This document shows positions 18,294 through 27,300 of a stretch of 64,000 nucleotides of DNA, in pieces. This DNA comes from a virus, in IMG/VR virus record IMGVR_UViG_3300032241_002083, positions 1 through 64,000 of that record; one strand, 5' to 3'. The stretch's first letter is position 1; every line of letters starts with the position of its first letter. Under the pieces are notes generated by a model. The model was not told the DNA's origin and ran no database searches. It was given only the letters and a program-made list of their open reading frames with translations. The position numbers and the translations under genes were made by a program.

Positions 18294-18851
18294 ATGGAAA
18301 AATTTAGTAAATTAAAACCTGAGGAAAAGAAAATTGACGATAATAATATCGCTTATAAAGATAAGAATTTAACAATAACAAAATATGAAGATTGGAGTAT
18401 TGTCTCTGATAGAGATGTTGTGGTCTGCATTCCCTATTTAATCGAATTAAATAAAATTGTTCTTCGTCAAGAATATATTCCATCATATAAATATGCAAAC
18501 GGTCAAGAATTACACATATGTTTAGTAGGTGGCGGCATCGAAAAGGATGAAACTCCAGAAGAAGCAATGTTAAGAGAATTACAAGAAGAATCTGGTATAG
18601 TAGTTAGACCTAATTTTAAGGTTCAAATAGAAAAACCACTTTTTATTTTTAAAGGTAGTTCTAATAAATGTTATATGTCTATTTTAACTTTAACTGAAAA
18701 TGACTATCATGAAATAGCGGTTGATAAATCTCAAGAACATAGATTAGATGTGGCAGCAAAAATAGATGTTAAATATATTAATTCTTTAAATGTATCTGAT
18801 GTAATCACAGAATTGATGTTGGAAAAATTTAAAAAGTATGCTAATTTATAA
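18294..18851 (+). CDS. Nudix hydrolase, ADP-ribose pyrophosphatase-like
   Basis: A 185-aa protein with a perfect Nudix box at residues 80-102 (G-x5-E-x7-R-E-L-Q-E-E-S-G-I), the Mg2+-binding helix that cleaves nucleoside diphosphates linked to another moiety. The upstream 'VCIPYLIELNKIVLRQEYIPSYKY' resembles the NudF/ADP-ribose pyrophosphatase group ('..QYR.p....'). It may clear ADP-ribose or other nucleotide conjugates, which is notable with an ART-like gene in the same genome. Preceded by AATATATA at the four-base spacing. Its last 11 bases overlap the convergent 18841-19353 gene. Confidence 0.9.
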   Translation: MEKFSKLKPEEKKIDDNNIAYKDKNLTITKYEDWSIVSDRDVVVCIPYLIELNKIVLRQEYIPSYKYANGQELHICLVGGGIEKDETPEEAMLRELQEESGIVVRPNFKVQIEKPLFIFKGSSNKCYMSILTLTENDYHEIAVDKSQEHRLDVAAKIDVKYINSLNVSDVITELMLEKFKKYANL

Positions 18852-19353
18852 AAACTTTTTTATAAATAGAATTTTGTGGCATAAGCAATTTAATATCTGG
18901 TATATAACCATCTTTTGATAGAAAACAATATGTTAAAGTTTTTTCTTCGTTATTTGATTTATACAAAGTATTATAATATTCTAAATTATAACCAGATATA
19001 TTTTTTAAATATTCATAGTTCATTTTTGCTCTTTTATTTGGTTCATTTAATTCGCCACTTTCAAATTTCATAGCTATATGTGGAATTACTATGCAATTTG
19101 GTTTTACATTTTTTATAAATTCTTTAGTTATATTAGTTATAGCGGTTAATATTGCTTCTTTTTTACCATAACCAGTTTTAAATTTATCTACTGATGAATC
19201 TTCATTATATCTTCTAACATAAACTTTCTTCTTAATAGATTTTAAAAATCTAACATAAAATGGAATATCATCAATCATTGTTTTATATAAATAAACAAAT
19301 TGGGTTTTATCTAATGTGAAATCAATTTCTTCAAATAATTTTAAATACTTCAT
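18841..19353 (-). CDS. Hypothetical protein with prototype capsid-targeting-like leader
   Basis: A 170-aa protein beginning MKYLKLFEEIDFTLD, the clearest version of the shared leader, with a predicted L-F-E cleavage site. The rest is basic, mixed alpha/beta ('YVRFLKSIKKKVYVRRY', 'KPNCIVIPHIAMKF', 'LTYCFLSKDGYIPDIKLL') and not recognised. It is preceded by TATATATA-N4-ATG and by a terminator isolating it from the upstream gene, so it is probably transcribed alone. It ends with TAG inside the 3' end of the convergent Nudix gene. Confidence 0.75.
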   Translation of the reverse strand: MKYLKLFEEIDFTLDKTQFVYLYKTMIDDIPFYVRFLKSIKKKVYVRRYNEDSSVDKFKTGYGKKEAILTAITNITKEFIKNVKPNCIVIPHIAMKFESGELNEPNKRAKMNYEYLKNISGYNLEYYNTLYKSNNEEKTLTYCFLSKDGYIPDIKLLMPQNSIYKKVFIN

Positions 19354-19357
19354 ATAC

Positions 19358-19365
19358 TATATATA
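19358..19365 (-). promoter_or_regulatory. TATATATA element upstream of 19353 gene
   Basis: TATATATA-GTAT-ATG on the minus strand, immediately downstream of a terminator: a self-contained cassette start. Confidence 0.55.
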
Positions 19366-19396
19366 AAAAAGACATCCAAATTTGGATGTCTTTTTT
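19365..19396 (-). terminator. Rho-independent terminator after the 20249-19419 gene
   Basis: Perfect palindromic stem GACATCCAAA/TTTGGATGTC flanked by A-runs on one side and T-runs on the other. It ends the minus-strand zinc-ribbon gene just before the next minus-strand promoter. Confidence 0.85.
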
Positions 19397-19418
19397 TTTG
19401 AGCTGTTCTTAATTCATT

Positions 19419-20249
19419 TTATATTTTTTCACCACAATTTGGGCAAAATTTATAATCTTTATTTTTAAATCCACAAGATGTACAAAAGTTATTTTTTAGT
19501 TCTTTTGTTTCAATTGGTTTTTTAGATTCTGGAAGTATTTGATAAGTAATTTTATTTATTGAATAAGATTCAAAATCCATATTAACAGATTCAAATTTTT
19601 GATTTGATTTATCACCCCTTTCAATTCTACCAGTTTCAGTTTTATCTGATGATAAAGTTCTTTTATTAATACTATTCGCATTATCAAAATGAGTTCCGCT
19701 ATAATAACATGAGGTTGTTTTAGGCTGAAATTTGTTAAAATCATTTTTATTTGAATATGATGAATTAGAGATTAAAGAATCTGTATCATTTATTATATTA
19801 CTTGTATAAGTTATAGATAAATTAGTAGGATAAGTTACAGTAGGATAATAACCATTTTGATTATAATAATTGTAATTACTATAATTGTAATTATTAGTTT
19901 TTTCTTTATAAAAAGAAACTTCTACTAAACCATTATTAGCGGTTGCGTTTAATGACTCGGAACTATTCTCTATTTCATAGGTTTTGAAAACAAATTTTCT
20001 TTTATCATCAACGAAGCAGTCTAAATAATGTCTTTCTCCTGGTCTTAAAACTAAACCATTGGAAGAAGCATTTTTCCCATTAATTTTTATTTCCGCTAAA
20101 ATTGATTCTTGAAGTGGATTAAATAATTCGATTAAGAATTCTTGATTATTTGGTAAATAAACTTTACCGTTTAAATAAATCTTTTTACGTCCTCTATCAC
20201 GAGAGTCGACGATCCAGGCACCTGGATTGTGTTGTGTTGTGTAATACAT
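19419..20249 (-). CDS. Zinc-ribbon protein of unknown function
   Basis: A 276-aa protein. Residues 1-100 form a beta-rich domain ('YLPNNQEFLIELFNPLQESI', 'AEIKINGKNASSNGLVLRPG', 'YLDCFVDDKRKFVFKTYEI') that resembles an N-terminal module found in several large-virus and phage proteins. Residues about 120-250 are low-complexity Asn/Ser/Tyr. The C-terminus is a zinc ribbon, C-x2-C ... C-P-N-C ('NFCTSCGFKNKDYKFCPNCG'). Virion association is plausible from the composition but unproven. It ends in a strong terminator. Confidence 0.6.
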   Translation of the reverse strand: MYYTTQHNPGAWIVDSRDRGRKKIYLNGKVYLPNNQEFLIELFNPLQESILAEIKINGKNASSNGLVLRPGERHYLDCFVDDKRKFVFKTYEIENSSESLNATANNGLVEVSFYKEKTNNYNYSNYNYYNQNGYYPTVTYPTNLSITYTSNIINDTDSLISNSSYSNKNDFNKFQPKTTSCYYSGTHFDNANSINKRTLSSDKTETGRIERGDKSNQKFESVNMDFESYSINKITYQILPESKKPIETKELKNNFCTSCGFKNKDYKFCPNCGEKI

Positions 20250-20377
20250 TTCTATTCTTTTATTTTATCCCATATCTTTATTTTCTCTTCAAAAAAATTC
20301 AAAGCAACCAATTGTTACTCGACATGAGTTAGCGAACAGCTCAAAATTATATATCAAATTTATATATGTTTGTTTAT

Positions 20378-20409
20378 TTTGAAAATTAAAAAAAAAATTC
20401 TTATCTTTG
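20378..20409 (+). promoter_or_regulatory. Bacteroidetes-type promoter TTTG-N20-TATCTTTG
   Basis: TTTG at 20378-20381 and TATCTTTG at 20402-20409 with a 20-base spacer match both elements of the Bacteroidetes housekeeping promoter. The first ATG (20426) follows 16 bases later. Confidence 0.8.
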
Positions 20410-20425
20410 TAAAAATAATTGTGTT

Positions 20426-20653
20426 ATGACTATCAAAGAAGAACTCATATCTATTTTAGGTAAAAATTCAACACATCCTTGTGTATTTAACGAAAATTTA
20501 GAGGTAGATGCTATCTATACTTATAAAGGTAATGTTTATTGTTTAGATAAAGGAATGGATTTTCCAATTGAAAATGTAACTAATGAATGTCAAGTTGATA
20601 TACTTGATGCAATTAAATCAAAAAAATTTATTGTTGATAAAACATTTCAATAA
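20426..20653 (+). CDS. Small hypothetical protein, 75 aa
   Basis: First gene of a small operon behind a strong host-type promoter, so probably expressed early. The product (MTIKEELISILGKNSTHPC...) is acidic, soluble, with three Cys; no family recognised. The stop TAA overlaps the next ATG by one base. Confidence 0.65.
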   Translation: MTIKEELISILGKNSTHPCVFNENLEVDAIYTYKGNVYCLDKGMDFPIENVTNECQVDILDAIKSKKFIVDKTFQ

Positions 20654-20886
20654 TGATACAATTTATTTTACTTATATTAACTATATTATTTAGCTATTTG
20701 AATATAAAAGCCGAAACATTAGAAAGAAAGCTTATGTTTATAACTATATCAATTTTTATTGATTTAGCATGGTTTGGCGTTTCATTATTTCAATATAATT
20801 ATATCTGGGCTTTTCTTTGGTTTTTAATTTCTTTACTTGATTTAAGAGCATATAAAAATACAAAAAATGAAATCGAATCCGAATGA
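20653..20886 (+). CDS. Small membrane protein, 77 aa
   Basis: Almost entirely hydrophobic, with three predicted membrane segments: residues about 1-18 (IQFILLILTILFSYL), 28-46 (MFITISIFIDLAWFGVSLF) and 49-66 (YIWAFLWFLISLLDL). A charged tail ends it. Coupled to the upstream gene by TAATG. Early inner-membrane protein, possibly for superinfection exclusion or host takeover; that is speculation from size and placement. Confidence 0.7.
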   Translation: MIQFILLILTILFSYLNIKAETLERKLMFITISIFIDLAWFGVSLFQYNYIWAFLWFLISLLDLRAYKNTKNEIESE

Positions 20887-20990
20887 TGATAAACCTATTA
20901 AATAAAGAAACAGAAAAACCACAAATTCAATTAGAAACAAAATTAAAAAATAAATATATAAAAACAAAAACAATTACTTATGTAGATTGA
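20883..20990 (+). CDS. Very small ORF upstream of PTH2-like gene, 35 aa
   Basis: ATG at 20883 overlaps the preceding stop (ATGA) and the frame ends with TGA at 20988-20990. The peptide (MMINLLNKETEKPQIQLETK...) is charged and has no known motif. It matters because its stop lies exactly where the next gene begins: the PTH2-like frame has no ATG and starts one base out of phase, so this ORF could be the 5' part of that gene read through a +1 shift at UGA-C. Confidence 0.4.
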   Translation: MMINLLNKETEKPQIQLETKLKNKYIKTKTITYVD

Positions 20991-21324
20991 CAAGTTTAAC
21001 GAAACGAAACTATTAGTAATATCCAGAGAAGATATAACACCTGGCTATTCAGTTGTGCAATCAGCACATGCAATCGCAGAATTCGCTGCCGAGCATACAC
21101 AAACTTTTAAAGAATGGAAGAAACAATCAAATTCCATTATTTGTCTTTCAGTTAAAGACGAAGAATCCTTATTAAAACTTTTTGAAAAATTAGATAAAAA
21201 AACACCAAGTTCATCTTTTTATGAACCTGATGTAAATGCTTTTACTGCTATTTGTGTGTATGGAACACCAGAAATTCGTAAATCTCTTTCTCATTTGCCA
21301 TTAGTTTTAAAAACTAAGAAATAA
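20986..21324 (+). CDS. PTH2-like peptidyl-tRNA hydrolase domain protein without an AUG start
   Basis: The frame KLLVISREDITPGYSVVQSAHA... matches the PTH2 family: an initial beta strand, R-x-D, then G-x-x-x-V-Q-x-A-H-A, later 'FYEPDVNAFTAIC' and a terminal 'LSHLPLVL'. PTH2 enzymes release peptidyl-tRNA or, as homologues, bind tRNA/nucleotides. The only in-frame ATG (21055) would delete the first strand and the R-x-D element. Upstream the frame is open to a TAG at 20983 with ATT at 20986 as the first possible start. Either an AUU start, a +1 frameshift from the preceding ORF, or an error. A second, complete PTH2 lies at 45668-46078. Confidence 0.6.
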   Translation: MDKFNETKLLVISREDITPGYSVVQSAHAIAEFAAEHTQTFKEWKKQSNSIICLSVKDEESLLKLFEKLDKKTPSSSFYEPDVNAFTAICVYGTPEIRKSLSHLPLVLKTKK

Positions 21325-21372
21325 AAAATTAAAAAGGCGAAACGGATAACAAAATTAAAAATAATAGAAAAT

Positions 21373-21868
21373 ATGAAGTAGATAACATTACAAGCATTAA
21401 GAGAAGCAATGCAAAGTTGCGAACAAAGTAAAGGATTTTCAACATTAGAGCATGGAAAATCTGTTAAAAATTACTTATTTGATTTGATAAATCATTTAAG
21501 AAATAACGAACTATTGAAATACGAATGGAAAATACCTGAATGGGTAATTGAAAATAAAGAATTTATTTTGACTAATTTAGTAGATGATAAAACATTAGTT
21601 ATTTAAAAACAAAATAGCCGCTGATTTAGTAAGACACGATATGGACATCCATACTTTAAAATCCGAAGGTGTTGAGGAATTCTGTAAAAATCCATTAGCA
21701 ATTACATTACTTTTAAGTGGACTTGCTGAAATCCATTCAAATGCTCCAATTTTTGGTGGGTTAAGTAGTACTAGTTTTAAAATTAAGTTAAAAACTATTA
21801 CACAAAGAGGTAAGCAAATTTTAAATATTCTAAATGTCAAAAATTGTTATTTTAAAGAAAAATATTAA
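21373..21868 (+). pseudogene. Broken HD-domain-like phage gene
   Basis: Two frames together spell most of a conserved phage protein. From ATG 21373 it reads M-K-stop(TAG)-ITLQALREAM, then CEQSKGFSTLEHGKSV and 'YEWKIPEWVIENKEFIL' to a stop at 21604. A second frame (from about 21599) gives AADLVRHDMDIHTLKSEG and 'LLLSGLAEIHSNAPIFGG' then 'SFKIKLKTITQRGK', ending 21868. These blocks belong to one protein related to HD-type hydrolases. Between them the expected central 'HD-x-GKP' block is missing, so there is an internal deletion with a frame change plus a nonsense codon at position 3. Confidence 0.7.
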
Positions 21869-21984
21869 GGTTGTTTGTGTTGAAGAATATATTTTCTATT
21901 GGAGTTGAAATAGCAACATTTGCTAAACATTTCATGGTTTTATCTGATTTTAGAGAACAAAGGATTAATGATATATTAGAATGA
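21856..21984 (+). pseudogene. Remnant with R-x3-I-N-x-I-L tail
   Basis: After a stop at 21853-21855 an open frame without a good start runs to TGA 21982-21984 and ends 'SIGVEIATFAKHF' ... 'DFREQRINDILE'. It resembles the end of the 45360-45668 protein (VGIKVENF ... KWRDMQIDEILK), so it is likely the truncated end of a paralogue. The stop overlaps the next ATG (ATGA). Confidence 0.45.
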
Positions 21985-23009
21985 ATATAAAAGAAACTTT
22001 TTTAAAACTAACAAGTCGCACATATCCTTATGGTAATGAAAATCGTTTAAGATATGCATTACCTAAGGATATTAAACGTGACAATCATGGTAATTTTTAC
22101 TATCAAATAGGTAAATCAAAAACTATTTTTACTTGTCATCTTGATACGGTTTCAAAAAAATATGAAGAAGTTACACATATTATAGAAAGAAATATCATCA
22201 AAACTAATGGTAAAACTATACTTGGTGCTGATGATAAGGCTGGCATGTGTGTGCTTCTTTATATGATTGAACAAAAAATACCCGGAACTTATTTCTTTTA
22301 CATTGGAGAAGAAGTTGGATGCATTGGTAGTAAAGCAGCTGCTTCAAAAGATAAAGACTTTTATTTTAAATATGATAAGATAATATCTTTTGACAGGAAA
22401 GATACTTGCTCAATAATAACACATCAATCTTGTGAAAGATGTTGTTCTAATGAGTTTGCCGAATTCTTATCAAAAGAATTTATAGATTTAGGATTGGAAT
22501 TAAAACCAGATGATACTGGTGTAGGCACAGATTCTGCTCAATTTACAAATATAATACCTGAATGCACTAATATATCTGTTGGTTATTATAAAGAACATAC
22601 ACATGATGAATATCAAGACATAGATTTTTTAGAAAAACTTTGTATGGCTTCATGTTTAATTAATTGGGATAATTTACCTGTTAAAAGAAATACACAAATA
22701 AAAGAATATAAAGAATATAATTATAATTCTACTAATTATAATAGTTGGTTAGAAAAAAATCGAGCCAAAAAATGGAATGATAAACCAAAACGAAGAGAGA
22801 ACAATCTTAATAAGGTTTATGGTTATGAAGAAACTCTTTATGCTTCTGTTGAAGAAGATATTAAAAATGTATGTAAACCCCCTCAAATTTCTTTAATTTC
22901 AAAAAAGGATCTTTTTACTTTGTATAAAGACACGATTAATGATAAGCATTTTTCTGCAAAAGAATATGCAATAATTGAGGAACAATTTGTAGAAAATTAT
23001 TTATTATAA
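21981..23009 (+). CDS. Zinc-dependent M20/M28-type aminopeptidase
   Basis: A 342-aa metallopeptidase with the usual two-zinc ligand series: 'TCHLDTV' (His53, Asp55), 'GADDKAG' (Asp84), 'IGEEVG' (Glu110-Glu111), 'SFDRKD' (about residue 137), and a late 'HTHDEYQ' (about 212). Such enzymes remove N-terminal amino acids from short peptides. Residues 235-342 are an extra charged C-terminal region absent from the core fold. Starts by ATGA overlap with the preceding remnant. A phage peptidase could recycle amino acids alongside ClpP; the link is inference. Confidence 0.85.
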   Translation: MNIKETFLKLTSRTYPYGNENRLRYALPKDIKRDNHGNFYYQIGKSKTIFTCHLDTVSKKYEEVTHIIERNIIKTNGKTILGADDKAGMCVLLYMIEQKIPGTYFFYIGEEVGCIGSKAAASKDKDFYFKYDKIISFDRKDTCSIITHQSCERCCSNEFAEFLSKEFIDLGLELKPDDTGVGTDSAQFTNIIPECTNISVGYYKEHTHDEYQDIDFLEKLCMASCLINWDNLPVKRNTQIKEYKEYNYNSTNYNSWLEKNRAKKWNDKPKRRENNLNKVYGYEETLYASVEEDIKNVCKPPQISLISKKDLFTLYKDTINDKHFSAKEYAIIEEQFVENYLL

Positions 23010-23237
23010 TTTGCTAATAATTTGAGTTGATTTAATTATTTCGTCCGGAGCATTTTTAATTTTTGATTCGGATATATTATGTGAAACAAGGAATTTTCTT
23101 CCTTTTATTTCTTTTATGCGAACTTTTGTAATCATCTTATTATACCAGTATTCAATATAAACAATATCTCCTTCTTTATAATAGGACTTTTTTTCTGATA
23201 GATTTTCAAAATTTGAATATTTAATTAAATAGTTCAT
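23004..23237 (-). CDS. Small SH3-like protein with capsid-targeting-like leader
   Basis: A 77-aa protein starting MNYLIKYSNFENLSEKK, a variant of the shared leader (F-E-N). The remaining 60 residues ('KEGDIVYIEYWYNKMITKVR', 'IKGRKFLVSHNIS', 'APDEIIKSTQIISKL') have the strand pattern of a small SH3-like barrel. Its promoter box sits four bases from the ATG directly behind a terminator, the same cassette design as the 19353 gene. Its 3' end overlaps the peptidase gene by 6 bases (convergent). Confidence 0.65.
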   Translation of the reverse strand: MNYLIKYSNFENLSEKKSYYKEGDIVYIEYWYNKMITKVRIKEIKGRKFLVSHNISESKIKNAPDEIIKSTQIISKL

Positions 23238-23241
23238 AAAC

Positions 23242-23249
23242 TATATATA
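23242..23249 (-). promoter_or_regulatory. TATATATA element upstream of 23237 gene
   Basis: TATATATA-GTTT-ATG on the minus strand, directly after the phoH terminator. Confidence 0.55.
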
Positions 23250-23279
23250 AAAAGCACCAATAATTATTGGTGCTTTTTT
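23249..23279 (-). terminator. Rho-independent terminator after phoH
   Basis: Fifteen-base perfect palindrome arm AAAAAGCACCAATAA at 23249-23263 with its complement at 23264-23278, giving a GC-containing stem and a T-run on the minus strand. Confidence 0.85.
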
Positions 23280-23280
23280 A

Positions 23281-24078
23281 TTATTTTCTTTTCCAAGGTT
23301 GTTCTTGCTGAACTAGCTTATCATTTTCAGTTTTCCACTTTTCGTATTTATTAACGATGTTAATTAAGAATTTATTTCTTACAATATCATCAGATGCAAA
23401 GGCAAAGTTAAAAATACCTTCATCATCTTTATAAAGATTTATAAAATCTAAAAACCTTGAATCTGATTTTTTTATATCATATTGAGATATATCTCCCATC
23501 ATAATAGCTTTTGAATTATTACCTAGACGAGTTACCCATAACATTAATTGTGTCATTGTTGAATTTTGTGCTTCATCCATTAACATAATACAATTATCAT
23601 AAGTAGTACCTCTCATATAAGCTAATGGTTCTACAATTATTTCACCAGTTGCTCGCATCCATTCTAATTGTCCCTTTCCAATAATTTTTTCAAAATTAGA
23701 AAAATAAGATTTCATAAATGGATCAGTTTTTTCTTGAATAGTGCCTGGTAAAAAGCCTAAATTTTCGCCTGATTCTTGTATTGGTTTAGTTAAAACTATT
23801 TTTTCAATTTTTTGATCAGCTAAAAGTGCGAGAGATGTATAACAAGCGGTAAAGGTTTTACTGGTTCCAGCAGGGCCTTGACATATTGTTAAAGTATTAT
23901 TTCTGATTCCTTTATATAATTCTAATTGTTTTTGATTAAGAACTATACCACATCTCTCTAATTCTGCTTTATTAAAGCGACTTTTTCTAGAAGAGCTAAC
24001 TTGTCTTTGTTCTAAAAGTTCTTCGGCTTCAATATAAGCTTCTTTTTTAGACCTTTGTTTTGCTTTTGGGTTTGCCAT
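23281..24078 (-). CDS. phoH: PhoH-like ATPase
   Basis: A 265-aa P-loop ATPase of the PhoH family. Walker A is GPAGTSKT at residues 68-75, Walker B 'CIMLMDEAQN' near 166, with the PhoH signature segments 'KIVLTKPIQESGENLGFLPG' and 'SKAIMMGDISQYD'. PhoH proteins are ATPases, some with RNA helicase activity, and are widespread in large phages. The basic N-terminus (MANPKAKQRSKKEAY) may bind nucleic acid. It is a single gene with its own AATATATA-containing upstream region and a strong terminator. Confidence 0.92.
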   Translation of the reverse strand: MANPKAKQRSKKEAYIEAEELLEQRQVSSSRKSRFNKAELERCGIVLNQKQLELYKGIRNNTLTICQGPAGTSKTFTACYTSLALLADQKIEKIVLTKPIQESGENLGFLPGTIQEKTDPFMKSYFSNFEKIIGKGQLEWMRATGEIIVEPLAYMRGTTYDNCIMLMDEAQNSTMTQLMLWVTRLGNNSKAIMMGDISQYDIKKSDSRFLDFINLYKDDEGIFNFAFASDDIVRNKFLINIVNKYEKWKTENDKLVQQEQPWKRK

Positions 24079-24160
24079 GCGTTTTTTTTATTTTATATAT
24101 TATTCGTTTAGTTGTTTAAATAAAAAATATAACTTATGAATTCTAAAAAGAGATTATTTT

Positions 24161-24168
24161 TATATATA
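24161..24168 (+). promoter_or_regulatory. TATATATA element upstream of 24173 gene
   Basis: TATATATA-AAAT-ATG at the standard four-base spacing; likely drives the 24173 gene and the giant 24392 gene. Confidence 0.5.
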
Positions 24169-24172
24169 AAAT

Positions 24173-24388
24173 ATGAAACAAACTGATGATTTAATTTATG
24201 AACTTATTTTTTCAGATTCAAATAAATTTGAGATAATAGTATCAGACTATATTGTTGATATATATACTTATGATAAATTTATTAATCATATAAAGGTTAT
24301 TTTAGAAAAATCAAAGGTAGTTATAGTTAAAGAATCAATTGAAGTTTTAACCAAGAGTGTTAAATGGAAATTAAAAGTAAAAAGATAA
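24173..24388 (+). CDS. Small hypothetical protein, 71 aa
   Basis: Soluble alpha/beta protein (MKQTDDLIYELIFSDSNKFE...) with a basic end ('SVKWKLKVKR'); no family recognised and no leader. It lies three bases before the 1668-aa tail gene in the same direction, so it may be a small chaperone or partner of it, an inference from coupling only. Confidence 0.6.
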   Translation: MKQTDDLIYELIFSDSNKFEIIVSDYIVDIYTYDKFINHIKVILEKSKVVIVKESIEVLTKSVKWKLKVKR

Positions 24389-24391
24389 ATT

Positions 24392-27300
24392 ATGTACATA
24401 TATAATACAGATACTCAAATGTGGGTTAAGCAAACAGACACGCTTAGCCAAGATAATTATGATAATCTTAAACAAGATTTATCACAATTACAACTTTATT
24501 CAAGAGATTTGAGTGGAGCAACTTACTTGTATACCAGTAATACTGCTAGTATTTATGATTCTTTAAAATATAAAGATAATTCTACATGGGTAGTATCACC
24601 TTTATATTCTAATTGGACATCATTGCCAACAGATGGATCTATTATTGACCCAAGTAGTTTAAATACTTATCAAAACTATTCTTATGAATATGGCTTTAGT
24701 CTTAAAAATTTTTTTACTCCATTAAAAACCATTGATTCATTAAATACAATAAATGTTAGTGTTGCTACAACTGAACAGATTGATTTAAATTCTAGTACTT
24801 TTAGCCAAATAGATGGAATAGATTTGTTGAATGGAAATTTGGTTTTAGTAAAAGATCAATTGTCAACAGTAGATTTAGATTTTACTGTAAATCCAGATAG
24901 TTATTTTGATGTAAATTATTATTTTGTAAGCACGAATATAGCCGATATAACTTATGAATACTATAATTCTGATAATGGTATTTATATTTTTCAAAATGGA
25001 CAATTAATTAAACAAGATTTAATGACTTATAGCCTAATAAGTCAATTGAGTATTTATGTTCAATTAGGAACTACATATCAAGATTCACAATTTGCTCTAT
25101 CAAGAAAAAAGAATGGATTTTATCCAATTAAAGGAGAACCCTTTGAATTTAAATCTTCAAAAAATTATTTAGTTAGAAATCAAGTAGATTATCATAATTT
25201 ATTTGAATCAAATTATTACGACATTCTTAAACATGCTACACAATCTTTAACTATTGAAGGTTTTACATATACTATTCCAAGTAGATTGTTATATGTTGGT
25301 GATTTTGGAATTATACTTAATTTACAACAATTATCTTATTCACAATATGTTTGGAATCCATATAAAGACAATATAAGAAGTATTACACAAACTACAAATT
25401 ATTATTGGATGTGTGGTGATAATGGAAATATTTTAAGAATGTCTAAATTAGATTTTAGTATAATAAAAATAGATTTAGGAGATGAGTGGAGACAATTAAT
25501 GTCTATTTCATTTGTAAATGATTTAAACGGTATGGTTGTTGGTAAAAATAATTGTATTTATTACACAAAAGATGGAGGATTTAATTGGACTTCATTAAAT
25601 ATCGGTCAAGAAAATTGGTCTTACAATCGTTGTCTTTATTATAATTATAATTTAATTTTTTTAGCTGGTGAAAATGGTTTATTTGTTGAATTAACTTATT
25701 CTGATTTAAGTGGTTTTAATTTTGAGCAAATTAATTTAGTTAAAAATCTTTCATTAACAGATACATATGACCTAATACAAGATATTAATGATATGTATTA
25801 TACACATTTTGACACTTATCAGTATGGTTGGGGCTTAACATATGCTACTGCTGTTGATTTAATGGCTGGTAATGGAATCACATATTCTATGGATTGCTTA
25901 TTTATGGTTACAAATAATAGCAATATTTTATGTTATGAGATTAATAATTTTGTAACTGAACATGATGTTTTATATTTATCATTTAGTCAATCTTTGGGCG
26001 ATTTAACTTCTATTACAAGACAAAATGGTACAAATAATATGTTCGTTTCAGGAGATAATTTATATACATTTGATATAAATACTTTTAAATATGTAAGCAC
26101 AACTTCTAATCAAATTGGCGGTTCTTCTTATTCAATTGTTGCTTCAACTTATAGTAATCGCATATTTGATTTTGAAGGAGTAGATTTATATAGAGCTTGT
26201 AATTTTGCTAATATTTATGATTATAATTATACTTCAAGCATTGAAACTTCAATACAAACAGAAACAGTAATTCCAAAAATGTTATTTATGGAGTATGATA
26301 TGGCAGACAAATTAAATTTCTTTGATGAAAATTTTAATTATAGATTGCCAAATTCTGTAACATTTAGTGGTTCTACTTTATCTGAAATTTATTTTAATAA
26401 TAATCAAGCCACTTGGTTAGATTATTTAAAAGATATTTGGAAAGTTTATCCAGCCGTTGGCGCAGATACTTCATCTGGAAATGAAATAACACTTAATACA
26501 TTATTCAGTATTAGAAATACTTCTTCAATTACTTTTAGTAGTTCCGATATAACATTAAATTATAATGATATATCTGGTTTATATCCAAACGTAGGAAGTT
26601 ATATAACATCAAGATGGAATCCTTTTACTCCAACTGTACCATCATCAGGATATTCTGTTTTTATGAACAGTTATATATCAGTTTTTAAATTACCCAATGA
26701 TTTTTGTGTTCCTGGTGATATTCTGATGATTTCTGCTTCTAATATAAATGCAAATTTAATGGTAAATTATGGTTTGACAACAAGTGCGTTGTTTACATAT
26801 TTTTATGCTTTTAATGACTTCAATACAGCGATTTTAAACAGCATAAAAAATAGCCCTTCACTTAGTATTACAAACTTAAATAAGTTTGAAAATGCGTCTG
26901 TATTAGTGTCTAATTTTGAAAATCACCCTATATCAACTGGGTATAATTTAACATATGACGGAAATAATTTAACTGTAAATCCTGTTTTTAACAATTATAC
27001 CGCTTATAAATCATTAGAAGCTAATTTAAATGTAATAAATGGTTCTACTTTAACAACAAATAATTTAATTTATGAAGATACGTTTAATTTATTTGGATAT
27101 ACACCAAAATATAGTTTATTAAATTATCTTTCAAATATAAACTCAACATTTACCGCAAGTAAAATTTTTTACAGCATGCCTATTTATGTAGGTCTTCCTT
27201 GTAATGGAGCAAGTAGTTTTACTTCAACAAATATTTATTTTGATTCTAATCTTCCTTTACCAGGAACTATGAGTTATGCTAAAAATAAATTATTATTTGG

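Noticed and set aside
18841-18851. TAG end of the 18841-19353 gene as evidence of read-through
   Set aside because: The frame closes again with TAA four codons later, so nothing is gained by reading through.
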